Of a stretch of 15,223 nt of DNA, positions 1 through 6,445 are shown piece after piece. The first letter of the stretch is position 1. The number at the start of each line of letters is the position of its first letter. Source of the DNA: Chloroflexota bacterium (GTDB lineage Bacteria; Chloroflexota; Anaerolineae; UBA1429); assembly GCA_012513595.1 (NCBI GenBank), contig JAAZBY010000516.1:1-15223 (forward strand), given 5' to 3'. The notes beneath the pieces were generated by a model. It searched no databases, was not told where the DNA came from, and saw only the letters and a list, made by a program, of their open reading frames with translations. A program made the position numbers and the translations under genes.

Positions 1-1270
1 ACATCTTGGGCTGCACCACGGTCGCCACGGCGTTCAGGATGGTCGGGATCTGTGCCTTGTCGATGGTGCCGTCCTGCTGGATGGCCGTCACCAGAGCCTT
101 CTCGTAGACGGCCATCTCGGCGTCCGGCTGCAGGACCTCTACCTGCAGGGGCGAGGTGTTGGCGATGTTCAGGATGCCACGCCGCTCCAGGGCCATCACG
201 ATCAGAGTGATGGTCTTGGCCGAGTTGCCCATGTAAAAGGCCGTCTCGATGGCGTTTAGGTCCGGCACGACGCCGGGGGTCTGGAAGGTCTCCACCTCGA
301 TCTCGGGCGGCTCATAGGAGGGCTTGGGCTTGCGCCGGCGCAGCGCCCAGATGAGCAGGCCCAGGACGAGGAGCGTCACGGGCACCCCCGCGCACAGGAG
401 AACCGGCCCGGCCTCGCTCAGGTAGCCGGCCAGCGACTGCGGCTCCTCTGGGCTCGGCGTAGCGGCCGGCGTGACGCCGGGCGTGACGACGCCGGGCACG
501 ATGGGGATGGGCGTCTCGCGCGTCGTGGTGATCTCGGTCCCCGGCAGGTAGAACTTGGGCATCATCTGGCCGGAAGGCGGCACGTTGTTCTCTTCCACAC
601 GCAGCGACAGATACGTCTTGCCAGAGGGCTCATCGGGGGTGGGGTAGAACACCCAGCGATCGAACTCTTGCGAAGACGGATCGGAGAGATAGCCGGTGGC
701 GTCCACGATGGCGTCGGTGACCTTTTCCGGCTGATCGATGCCGGCCGGCAGCTCGATCGGCAGCACAAAGTCGATCATCTGCTTCTTGATGGCCAGTGGC
801 CACTGCGGCGGCGCAAAGCCCAGCGCCCGGTAAGAGGCGCCCTGGTAGGTCGTCTCGTCAAACACTGAGCGGTTGACGCGGTAGCGAACGGTCACGCTGT
901 ACTGCTGGCCGCGCTCTGTGCGGGGAAAGTTCACCTGCATGAACTCCGGGAAGGGCTCCTCGTTGGGCCGGTCGGTGGGCGACACGGTGACCTGGAAGGC
1001 GCCGGCGGGGCCGCTGCCCTCGCCCGAGACGAACTCCAGGGGCGTGATGAAGCGGCCTACGGCGGCAAAGCGGTCGCGCCCGCCCGATTCCTGCTCGGTG
1101 AACGTGACGGTGTAGCGCACGTCCAGGCGGCCATCCCCCAGGACGACGACGTAGGAGCGCACCTCGTCGAGCGAGATGGGGTCCTGGGCTGCGACAGGGC
1201 CGGCCATAGACAGCAGCAGGGAGGCCACGATCAGGACCAGAATGACGCGGAAGATCAGGATTCGGCGCAT
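1..1270 (-). CDS. DUF2207-like secreted, membrane-anchored protein (3' end beyond window)
   Basis: Reading leftwards from ATG at 1270, the frame stays open to the window edge (about 423 residues visible, no stop). Residues 1-28 are a signal peptide (basic start, hydrophobic core, VAA cleavage site before QD). An extracytoplasmic, mostly beta-type region follows to about residue 265, then a Thr/Pro-rich linker, one membrane helix at about 285-308, and a basic RRRK stop-transfer. The cytoplasmic part has a short segment (FYMGNSAKTI, then ALERRGIL) like the winged-helix-like C-terminal part of DUF2207 predicted membrane proteins. The function of that family is not established. A GGGGGGA ribosome-binding site lies about 6 bp before the ATG. 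The gene starts 16 bp after the WecG-family gene, so it is the fourth gene of that operon. The DUF2207 call is based on topology and motif resemblance only. The protein itself and its exported N-terminus are secure. Confidence 0.8.
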   Translation of the reverse strand, partial: MRRILIFRVILVLIVASLLLSMAGPVAAQDPISLDEVRSYVVVLGDGRLDVRYTVTFTEQESGGRDRFAAVGRFITPLEFVSGEGSGPAGAFQVTVSPTDRPNEEPFPEFMQVNFPRTERGQQYSVTVRYRVNRSVFDETTYQGASYRALGFAPPQWPLAIKKQMIDFVLPIELPAGIDQPEKVTDAIVDATGYLSDPSSQEFDRWVFYPTPDEPSGKTYLSLRVEENNVPPSGQMMPKFYLPGTEITTTRETPIPIVPGVVTPGVTPAATPSPEEPQSLAGYLSEAGPVLLCAGVPVTLLVLGLLIWALRRRKPKPSYEPPEIEVETFQTPGVVPDLNAIETAFYMGNSAKTITLIVMALERRGILNIANTSPLQVEVLQPDAEMAVYEKALVTAIQQDGTIDKAQIPTILNAVATVVQPKM

Positions 1271-1286
1271 GCTCGATTCCCCCCGT

Positions 1287-2054
1287 TCAGCACGCTTCTT
1301 CGGCCCTGGGCACGAAGCGTGAGGTGAACACCAGCCAGGCAAACTTGGGCAGGACCATCATACGGCGCCAGCGCCAGGGCTGCTGGACCAACCGGTACAG
1401 CCACTCCAGCCCCACGCGGCGCATCCAGCGGGGCGCGCGTTTGGCGACACCGGCGACGAAATCGAGGGTGCCACCGATGCCCATGCAGACGGGCACCCCC
1501 AGGCGGTGCAGGTTGCGGCGGATCCACAGGTCCTGGCGAGGCGCACCGTAGGCCACGAAGAGCATATCCGGCTGGACGGCGCGCACCCGGGCCACGATGG
1601 CGTCCTCTTCCTCGACGCTGGGCGAGCCGGCATAGGTGCCGACGATGCGCAGCCCAGGGTGCCGCGCGTTCAGCACCTGGGCAGCCTTCTCGGCGATCCC
1701 GGGCGCCGCCCCCAGCAGGAAGATGCGGTAGCCTTGCTCGGCGCTCAGCGCGGCAGCGGCAGGCACGATGTCGGACCCACAGACCCTCTCGCGCAGGCGT
1801 TCCCCCTGCCACCGGGCGGCGCACAGCAGCCCCTGCCCGTCGGGCAGGGCCAGGTCGGCCGCCTCGAGCGTCTCACGGAACTCTGCATCGTACCGCGCCG
1901 TCATGACGAACTCTGGGTTCACGGTGACCACGTGGCGCGGACGGCCCTCGGCGATATAGCGCCGCAGGAGGGCCAGGGTTTCCTTGGTGGTGACGTCGTC
2001 GATGCGTATGCCCAGGATTCTCACAGACGGCTGCAAGGCGCCCCCTCCGATCAC
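1287..2054 (-). CDS. WecG/TagA/CpsF-family glycosyltransferase
   Basis: A 255-residue protein of the GT26 family, which adds a second sugar (ManNAc or ManNAcA in known members) to an undecaprenyl-diphosphate-linked sugar at the inner membrane face. Visible family features are the N-terminal ILGIRIDDVT, VTVNPEFV near residue 45, the ALPDGQG segment with the presumed catalytic Asp at about residue 72, the ERVCGSD segment, the GAPRQDLWI segment (variant of the usual PKQE-W motif), and GIGGTLDFVAG followed by a basic, Trp-rich tail (WMRRVGLEWLYRLVQQPWRW) that in TagA-type enzymes binds the membrane. GTG at 2054 is chosen because it overlaps the upstream stop as GTGA and leaves a normal N-terminus. 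An open frame extends further upstream to 2111 but lies inside the GT4 gene. The actual sugar cannot be read from the sequence. Confidence 0.93.
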   Translation of the reverse strand: MIGGGALQPSVRILGIRIDDVTTKETLALLRRYIAEGRPRHVVTVNPEFVMTARYDAEFRETLEAADLALPDGQGLLCAARWQGERLRERVCGSDIVPAAAALSAEQGYRIFLLGAAPGIAEKAAQVLNARHPGLRIVGTYAGSPSVEEEDAIVARVRAVQPDMLFVAYGAPRQDLWIRRNLHRLGVPVCMGIGGTLDFVAGVAKRAPRWMRRVGLEWLYRLVQQPWRWRRMMVLPKFAWLVFTSRFVPRAEEAC

Positions 2055-3172
2055 TGCTCCGCGGCGGCCTCGTGGAGAGCCTCGAGCACCGCCCGCGCGC
2101 AACGGTCCCAACTGAACAGCGCGGCACGCTCCAGCCCCTTGGCGCGCAGTTCCTCGCGCAGGGCGGGCCGCGTGGACACCTTGGCCAACGCCTCGCCCCA
2201 GCGATCTTGGTCGCGCGGGTCGACGAGCAAGGCAGCGTCTCCGGCGACCTCCGGCAGCGAGGAGGCATTGGAGCAGATCACCGGCGTGCCGCAGGCCATC
2301 GCCTCCAGAACTGGCAGCCCAAAGCCCTCGTGGAGGCTGGGGAAGACAAAGGCCAACGCCCCGCTGAGCAGGGCGGGCAAGTCCTCGGCCGGCACGTACC
2401 CCGGGAGGACCACGCGCCCCTCGACGGCGCCGTCCTCTGCCGCGGCCACGATCTCGTCGTACAGCCAGCCCTTGCGGCCGGCCAGTACCAGGCGGACGTC
2501 CCCGGGCAGGGCCGAGTGCGCCACCAGGGCGGCAAAGGCCCGCAGGAGCATGACCAGATTCTTCCTGGGCTGCAGCGTGCCCACGTACAACAGGTAGCGC
2601 TCCCCCGCGCCGTACTTGGCTGCGACGGCGGCCAGCGCCTCGGGATCGGTCACCGGCGCCAGGCCCTCGACGCCGGCCGGGTAGGCCAGGCGAATCTTCT
2701 CACGCGGCGTGCCGTAACTGGCCACCAGGTCCTCGGCAGTGGCCAGCGAGTCGACGATGACGCGCCGGGCGTGCGCAGCGTTGTAGCGCGTAGACCAGTC
2801 CAGGTAGGTGCGCTGGCGGCGCGTGTGCGCCTCCGGGAAGCGCAGATAGCCCAGGTCATGCACGGTGACCACCGACCGGCGCGGGTGCACCAGCGGGAGG
2901 ACGTGCGATGGAACAAAGAGCACGTCCGGCGGCGCTGAGAGCATCTCGGCCGAGAGCCGCAGGTGCGTCCAGAGCCGCGGAAAGGGGATCACGCGCCACT
3001 CGACGCGCTCATCCCTGGGAAAGAATCCCTCCGGCGGCTCCTCCCGGAAGTACAGACGGAAACGACTCTCCCGATCAGCGCACAACAAGGCGTGGATCAG
3101 GTGATAAGAATAGTTCTCGGTGCCCGTGCGTTCGCTGCGCGCCGCCCGGCTGGCGTCGATCCCGATCAGCAT
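2051..3172 (-). CDS. GT4-family glycosyltransferase
   Basis: A 373-residue GT-B fold enzyme transferring a sugar from a nucleotide-sugar donor, probably during lipid-linked oligosaccharide assembly in the cytoplasm. The N-terminal acceptor domain begins MLIGIDASR and has the usual VHDLGYLRFPE segment. The C-terminal donor domain has YVGTLQPRKNL near residue 200 and the EX7E motif in HEGFGLPVLE (Glu282 and Glu290), followed by ACGTPV and ASSLPEVAGDAALLVDP. This is the common mannosyl/rhamnosyltransferase-like subgroup of GT4, but specificity is not predictable. The start has a GGGAG ribosome-binding site 6 bp upstream. The gene overlaps the next (WecG-family) gene by 4 bp and lies 46 bp after mevalonate kinase, in the same apparent transcript. 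Confidence 0.94.
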   Translation of the reverse strand: MLIGIDASRAARSERTGTENYSYHLIHALLCADRESRFRLYFREEPPEGFFPRDERVEWRVIPFPRLWTHLRLSAEMLSAPPDVLFVPSHVLPLVHPRRSVVTVHDLGYLRFPEAHTRRQRTYLDWSTRYNAAHARRVIVDSLATAEDLVASYGTPREKIRLAYPAGVEGLAPVTDPEALAAVAAKYGAGERYLLYVGTLQPRKNLVMLLRAFAALVAHSALPGDVRLVLAGRKGWLYDEIVAAAEDGAVEGRVVLPGYVPAEDLPALLSGALAFVFPSLHEGFGLPVLEAMACGTPVICSNASSLPEVAGDAALLVDPRDQDRWGEALAKVSTRPALREELRAKGLERAALFSWDRCARAVLEALHEAAAEQ

Positions 3173-3219
3173 AAACGCTCCCTGGCGGCGAGTGCGGTGC
3201 GGTCTGGCTGGTGCTCCAT
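3166..3219 (-). other. Possible 17-codon linking ORF between mvk and the GT4 gene
   Basis: An ATG at 3219 overlaps the mevalonate kinase stop as ATGA and opens a 17-residue frame (MEHQPDRTALAARERLC). Its TGA (3168-3166) lies just inside the GT4 gene, so the GT4 ATG at 3172 is within its last codons. This would let ribosomes run from one gene to the next. The GT4 gene also has its own good ribosome-binding site, so the small frame may be chance. No conserved peptide is recognised. Confidence 0.2.
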
Positions 3220-4214
3220 CACGGCGTTCCGATCGTCTCCTCGCCCTGGGCCGGTGCCGCCGGGCCCAGGGAAGTGCGTATGGTCTGGACGGCCCCCGCC
3301 CGGCGCAAGGCGGCCTCCACGGAGTCGGCCGTGGCCGCCGTCACCAGGGCGATCATGACGCCGCCACGCCCGCCGCCCGAAAGCTTGGCACCCAGCGCGC
3401 CGGCAGCCCGGGCCGCGCCGATCAGCGCGTCGAGCGCCGCGCACGAGACGCCCAGCGCCCCCAAGAGCGCCTGGTTCTCGTCCATCAGGCGGCCTAGCGC
3501 CGCGGCATCTCCGGCGGAAAGCGCCCGCCGCGCGGCGCGCACGGCGTCACCCATACGGGCAAACAACCGTTCATACCTTATACGTTCCGCCTGCCAGGAA
3601 CGATGCACGTCTGCGACGACATCGCGGGTCTCCGCGCGAATCCCCGTATCCGCCACCACCCAGTGGAACGGAGCGCCCGCCGAAAGCACTTGCGGGGCGT
3701 TCCCTCGTGCGAACCAGACCGGCCGCTCGTAGGCGATCACGGTGTTGTCTACGCCGCTGGGTGCCCCGTGCAGGAGGCGTTCGGTCTGGAAGACCAGGGA
3801 CGAGACTTCCTCGGCGCCCAGGGGTTCGCCATAGTACGCGCCCAGGGCCCGCACGATGGCCGCGGCCACGGCCGCCCCGCTGCCCATCCCCCGGGCGATC
3901 GGCACCTGGGAAGAGACCTCCAGACGAAACGCCGGGGCCGCCGCAGGTACCCGCAAGGCAGCCAGCGTGTTGCGCACCGTCGTCACCAGGGGATCATCGG
4001 CCGCAGCCGAGGAGGAATCATCCAGGAGGAAGGTGCGGCCGAGGTCCGGCGCCGCGATGGTTGCCGGGGTCCCCGGGGGGAGCGGTGCTACGGTGGCGGT
4101 GGCGCGCAGGCTGCTGAGCGGCGCGGCAATAGCCGGCTGCCCATAGACCACGGCGTGCTCTCCGAGGAGGATGATCTTGCCCGCCGCAGAGGCGCACGCG
4201 GTAGGCGGTGCCAC
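3219..4214 (-). CDS. mvk: Mevalonate kinase (GHMP kinase family)
   Basis: Phosphorylates mevalonate to 5-phosphomevalonate with ATP, an early step of the mevalonate route to isopentenyl diphosphate, in the cytoplasm. Seen in order: AAGKIILLGEHAVVYGQPAIA (residues about 10-30, the mevalonate kinase N-terminal signature), the GHMP ATP-binding loop PIARGMGSGAAV near 105, PSGVDNTVIAY holding the expected catalytic Asp, and the C-terminal KLSGGGRGGVMI near 275-285. From GTG at 4214 the protein is 331 residues, normal for bacterial and archaeal forms. GTG at 4238 (8 residues longer) is the main alternative; it would begin only about 3 nt from the predicted transcript start. The open frame back to 4325 crosses the promoter and is not used. 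This is the first gene of the minus-strand operon. No other mevalonate-pathway gene is visible here, so the partners must lie elsewhere. Confidence 0.9.
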   Translation of the reverse strand: MAPPTACASAAGKIILLGEHAVVYGQPAIAAPLSSLRATATVAPLPPGTPATIAAPDLGRTFLLDDSSSAAADDPLVTTVRNTLAALRVPAAAPAFRLEVSSQVPIARGMGSGAAVAAAIVRALGAYYGEPLGAEEVSSLVFQTERLLHGAPSGVDNTVIAYERPVWFARGNAPQVLSAGAPFHWVVADTGIRAETRDVVADVHRSWQAERIRYERLFARMGDAVRAARRALSAGDAAALGRLMDENQALLGALGVSCAALDALIGAARAAGALGAKLSGGGRGGVMIALVTAATADSVEAALRRAGAVQTIRTSLGPAAPAQGEETIGTP

Positions 4215-4248
4215 ACGCGTACCCAGATCAGGTTTCACAGTATATCCG

Positions 4249-4277
4249 ACTATAGCGCTGGGGATGCGGCCTGTCAA
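4249..4277 (-). promoter_or_regulatory. Sigma-70-type promoter for the mvk-GT operon
   Basis: On the minus strand a perfect TTGACA (-35, 4277-4272) is followed after exactly 17 bp by TATAGT (-10, 4254-4249, one mismatch to consensus). Transcription should start near 4242-4241, directly before the mevalonate kinase start. It drives the leftward operon and is divergent from cysK. Confidence 0.72.
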
Positions 4278-4309
4278 AGGTATCGGCGATCGGCCGGAGG
4301 CGTGGCCCC

Positions 4310-4338
4310 TTGACACCGGGGCCATCCTGCGCTACGAG
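4310..4338 (+). promoter_or_regulatory. Possible cysK promoter
   Basis: A perfect TTGACA at 4310-4315 is followed after 17 bp by TACGAG (4333-4338), a weak -10 match. If used, the cysK leader is about 115 nt. The rest of the 245-bp divergent region (4215-4459) shows no open frame that looks like a gene. Confidence 0.4.
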
Positions 4339-4422
4339 GTATGCACCGGCGCGCTACCGGGGCAGACTACCCGGGCCGAGCGGGGGGCCAGGTGGCGGCG
4401 CCATTTTCAGAGACTGTCAGTG

Positions 4423-4441
4423 CCCGGAGGGTGACCTCGGG
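4423..4441 (+). promoter_or_regulatory. Leader hairpin with GTGA tetraloop before cysK
   Basis: CCCGGAGG (4423-4430) and CCTCGGG (4435-4441) pair as seven base pairs with one bulged G, closed by a GTGA loop of the GNRA type. It ends a few bases before the purine-rich cysK ribosome-binding site (AGAGGAAGGG) and has no T-run, so it is not an intrinsic terminator. A role in translation control or mRNA stability is possible but not shown. Confidence 0.3.
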
Positions 4442-4459
4442 CAGAAGAGGAAGGGCGGT

Positions 4460-5389
4460 ATGAGCGGTATCTGTGACAGCATCGTTGACGCCATCGGCAA
4501 CACTCCCCTCGTCCGCCTGCGGCGGCTGGCCGAGGGGCTGGAGGCCGAGGTGGTGGTAAAGGTCGAGTCCCTCAACCCTCTCGGGAGCGTCAAGGACCGC
4601 ATCGCGGCGGCCATGATTCGGGCCGCCGAGGAGGAGGGCCGGATCGGCCCGGGTTCCACGATCGTGGAGCCTACCAGCGGCAATACCGGGATTGGCCTGG
4701 CCTACGTCTGCGCTGCCAAGGGCTACCGGCTGATCCTGACCATGCCCGACACGATGACCATCGAGCGCCGCCGTGTGGTGGCGGCGCTGGGCGCCCAGGT
4801 GGTGCTGACCCCTGGCGCCGAGGGGATGCGCGGCGCGATCCGCAAGGCGGAGGAGATCCTGCGTGAGACGCCCCATAGCTTCATGCCCAACCAGTTCGCC
4901 AACCCGGCCAACCCCAAGGCACACCGAGAGACCACGGCGGAAGAGATCTGGCGAGACACCGCCGGCCGGGCGGACATCCTGGTGGCGGGAGTGGGCACCG
5001 GCGGGACGCTGACCGGCGTCGGAGAGGTGCTGAAGGAGAGAAAGCCCACTTTCCGGGTGATTGCGGTGGAGCCGGCCGGCTCGCCGGTGCTGTCGGGCGG
5101 CAAGCCAGGGCCCCATCGCATACAGGGGATCGGTGCCGGCTTTGTGCCTGCGGTGCTGCGCACCGATCTGATCGACGAGATCGTGCCCGTCACGGACGCG
5201 GAGGCCATGCAGACGGCGCGCCGCCTGGGCAAGGAGGAGGGCATCCTGGCCGGCTTTTCCTCGGGCGCGGCCACCGCGGCGGCGCTGCGGGTCGCCGCGC
5301 GGCCAGAGAACCGCGGAAAACTGATCGTGGCCATCCTGCCGGACCTCGGGGAGCGGTATCTGAGCACGGACCTCTTTGCCGAGGAGTGA
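4460..5389 (+). CDS. cysK: Cysteine synthase (O-acetylserine sulfhydrylase)
   Basis: A PLP-dependent enzyme making L-cysteine from O-acetylserine and sulfide in the cytoplasm; 309 residues, the usual CysK length. Visible: IGNTPLVRL near the N-terminus, NPLGSVKDR with the PLP Schiff-base Lys45, the TSGNTG substrate loop at residues 72-77, the asparagine-loop-like MPNQF segment, the PLP-phosphate glycine loop GVGTGGT at about 177-183, and the C-terminal GFSSGAA segment with the Ser that contacts the PLP ring. ATG at 4460 has a strong AGAGGAAGGG site upstream and fits the family start; the open frame to its left has no family similarity. It is divergent from the mevalonate kinase operon. It sits upstream of a copper and thiol-redox gene set, a loose thematic link through cysteine. 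Cystathionine beta-synthase-type activity cannot be excluded from sequence alone. Confidence 0.95.
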   Translation: MSGICDSIVDAIGNTPLVRLRRLAEGLEAEVVVKVESLNPLGSVKDRIAAAMIRAAEEEGRIGPGSTIVEPTSGNTGIGLAYVCAAKGYRLILTMPDTMTIERRRVVAALGAQVVLTPGAEGMRGAIRKAEEILRETPHSFMPNQFANPANPKAHRETTAEEIWRDTAGRADILVAGVGTGGTLTGVGEVLKERKPTFRVIAVEPAGSPVLSGGKPGPHRIQGIGAGFVPAVLRTDLIDEIVPVTDAEAMQTARRLGKEEGILAGFSSGAATAAALRVAARPENRGKLIVAILPDLGERYLSTDLFAEE

Positions 5390-5421
5390 CCGGTGCCGAG
5401 GGGGCCGGGGTGGTCGGGGTC

Positions 5422-5450
5422 TTGACTTTGGCCCGCGGCAGGCGTAGGAT
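5422..5450 (+). promoter_or_regulatory. Promoter of the CopZ-like gene
   Basis: TTGACT (5422-5427) and TAGGAT (5445-5450) are separated by exactly 17 bp. The -10 box overlaps the left arm of the inverted repeat at 5447-5477, so a repressor bound there would block polymerase. Confidence 0.6.
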
Positions 5451-5477
5451 GTATATACCATAGGGGGGTATACATCC
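5447..5477 (+). promoter_or_regulatory. CsoR-like copper operator (inverted repeat)
   Basis: Nine-base arms GGATGTATA (5447-5455) and TATACATCC (5469-5477) form a perfect inverted repeat. The core reads ATACCATAGGGGGGTAT, very close to known CsoR operators (TACC, short A/T-containing centre, G-run, GTAT). It overlaps the -10 box and the predicted transcription start of a copper-chaperone-like gene, as expected for a CsoR-family repressor released by Cu(I). No csoR gene lies in this window, so the regulator would act from elsewhere. Assignment rests on similarity of the site and on the gene it controls. Confidence 0.6.
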
Positions 5478-5497
5478 CGTGGTGAGAGGAGTGCGAG

Positions 5498-5704
5498 ATG
5501 AGCCGGATCACGCTGCATGCGGAGAATATCTCCTGCCAGCACTGCGCCATGACCATCCGGCGCGAACTGCGTGACGTGGCAGGGGTGACGGTGGTGGATG
5601 TGGACGTCCCGGGCAAGAACATCGTGCTAGAGTACGCCGACGAGGCCGCCCTGCAGCGCGCCAAAGACACGCTGCAAGAGATCGGCTACCCGGTGACGCG
5701 TTAG
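5498..5704 (+). CDS. copZ: CopZ-like heavy-metal-associated (HMA) domain copper chaperone
   Basis: A single 68-residue HMA domain (beta-alpha-beta-beta-alpha-beta), the normal size of CopZ/Atx1 chaperones that bind Cu(I) in the cytoplasm and hand it to a copper ATPase or to CsoR. The metal site is the CxxC in ISCQHC (Cys13 and Cys16) followed by AMTIRREL; the C-terminal IGYPV end is typical. The usual Met two residues before the first Cys is Ile here (ISC instead of MTC). ATG at 5498 has a GAGAGGAG ribosome-binding site 7 bp upstream. It has its own promoter and a CsoR-like operator. No CopA ATPase gene follows; the next genes are a TlpA/CcdA redox set after a 116-bp gap. The metal could also be Zn, Cd or Hg, but the operator favours copper. 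Confidence 0.88.
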   Translation: MSRITLHAENISCQHCAMTIRRELRDVAGVTVVDVDVPGKNIVLEYADEAALQRAKDTLQEIGYPVTR

Positions 5705-5720
5705 CCCGAACGCACCGCGC

Positions 5721-5739
5721 CGGGCCGTTTTGCGGCCCG
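5721..5739 (+). terminator. Terminator-like hairpin after the CopZ-like gene
   Basis: CGGGCCG (5721-5727), loop TTTTG, CGGCCCG (5733-5739): a perfect 7-bp GC-rich stem 16 bp after the stop. It lacks a following T-run, so termination would be weak or factor-assisted. Confidence 0.35.
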
Positions 5740-5757
5740 CCGACACCATGGTACCAT
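5730..5757 (+). promoter_or_regulatory. Weak candidate promoter for the tlpA-ccdA genes
   Basis: TTGCGG (5730-5735), 16 bp, TACCAT (5752-5757), the latter inside the palindrome ATGGTACCAT (5748-5757). The match is modest. It is suggested because hairpins separate these genes from the CopZ-like gene. Confidence 0.25.
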
Positions 5758-5796
5758 CACCGCGGACGGACCGCCCGGTGGCCCGTCCGCGGTGAT
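5756..5796 (+). repeat. 14-bp perfect inverted repeat upstream of tlpA
   Basis: ATCACCGCGGACGG (5756-5769) is exactly reverse-complementary to CCGTCCGCGGTGAT (5783-5796), with a 13-nt loop. It forms a very stable hairpin ending 24 bp before the tlpA start. No T-run follows. It could be a terminator of upstream transcripts, a leader hairpin stabilising the mRNA, or a regulator site. Confidence 0.6.
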
Positions 5797-5820
5797 CCGT
5801 TACGAGAGAGGCGCACACTG

Positions 5821-6435
5821 GTGACCTGGAGAGCACGCATCTCTATCCTTCTCCTTCTCGTGGCCCTGGGCGTGGGCGCCTGTTCGCCGCGGCCCGCGGC
5901 GGGGCCGGCTACACCGGCCGCGCCGGCTGTTGCGAGCGCAGGGACGCCCGGGCAGCCAGCGGCGCATCCCGCTTCTGTGCCGACGCCCACCCCTCGGCAG
6001 GCCAACTCTGGCCCGCCGCGGCCGGGCCAGCCGGCCGCCGACCTGACCTTGCCGAACCTCGCCGACGAGCAGGTGTCTCTGGCGGACTATCGCGGCCAGG
6101 CGGTCATGCTCAACTTCTGGGCGACCTGGTGCGGGTTCTGCCAGATGGAGATTCCGCACATGATCGAGGCCTATGCCGATCTGGCCGCCGACGGTTTGGT
6201 CATCCTGGCCGTTGACGTGCGCGAGGGCCGTCGCGAGGTGAGCGAGTATGCCGAGGAGATGGGCATAGAGTTCCCCATCCTGCTCGACGAGGCCGGTGAG
6301 GTGGCCGGCAGGTATTACGTGCGCGGCATTCCCACCAGCGTGTTCATCGACCGGGAGGGAATCATCCAGCGGGTGCATGCCGGGGCCCTGAGCAAGGAGC
6401 TCCTGCGTGAGTACATCGCCGAGGTGATGGAGTGA
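5821..6435 (+). CDS. TlpA/ResA-type thioredoxin-fold lipoprotein
   Basis: A 204-residue extracytoplasmic thiol-disulfide oxidoreductase. The N-terminus has a short basic start, a hydrophobic core (ISILLLLVALGVG) and a lipobox VGAC, so Cys21 is the likely lipid anchor. A Pro/Ala-rich flexible linker runs to about residue 70. The AhpC/TSA-Redoxin domain follows: PNLADEQVSLADYRGQAVMLNFWATWCGFC with the redox pair Cys104 and Cys107, then QMEIPHM. The cis-Pro segment is GIPTSVFID. TlpA, ResA and CcmG relatives reduce cytochrome c apoprotein or copper-site cysteines using electrons from CcdA, whose gene is two genes downstream. The GTG start at 5821 is preceded by a purine-rich AGAGAGG site; it is the only start giving the complete signal peptide. 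The DUF2085 gene starts 10 bp after the stop. Confidence 0.93.
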   Translation: MTWRARISILLLLVALGVGACSPRPAAGPATPAAPAVASAGTPGQPAAHPASVPTPTPRQANSGPPRPGQPAADLTLPNLADEQVSLADYRGQAVMLNFWATWCGFCQMEIPHMIEAYADLAADGLVILAVDVREGRREVSEYAEEMGIEFPILLDEAGEVAGRYYVRGIPTSVFIDREGIIQRVHAGALSKELLREYIAEVME

Positions 6436-6445
6436 GGGGCGCCCC

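Noticed and set aside
1506..2597. Long plus-strand open frame (363 codons) across the WecG-type and GT4 genes
   Set aside because: It is antisense to two clearly recognised genes, has no family motif, and is Arg/Gly/Gln-rich as expected for a high-GC shadow frame.
4340..4460. T-box riboswitch before cysK
   Set aside because: No T-box consensus (AGGGTGGNACCGCG) or terminator with T-run was found; GGAGGGTGACC is only a superficial resemblance.
4367..5542. Minus-strand open frame (391 codons) opposite cysK
   Set aside because: It would cover cysK, its leader and the CsoR-like operator. Its sequence is His/Arg-rich without motifs, while cysK is certain.
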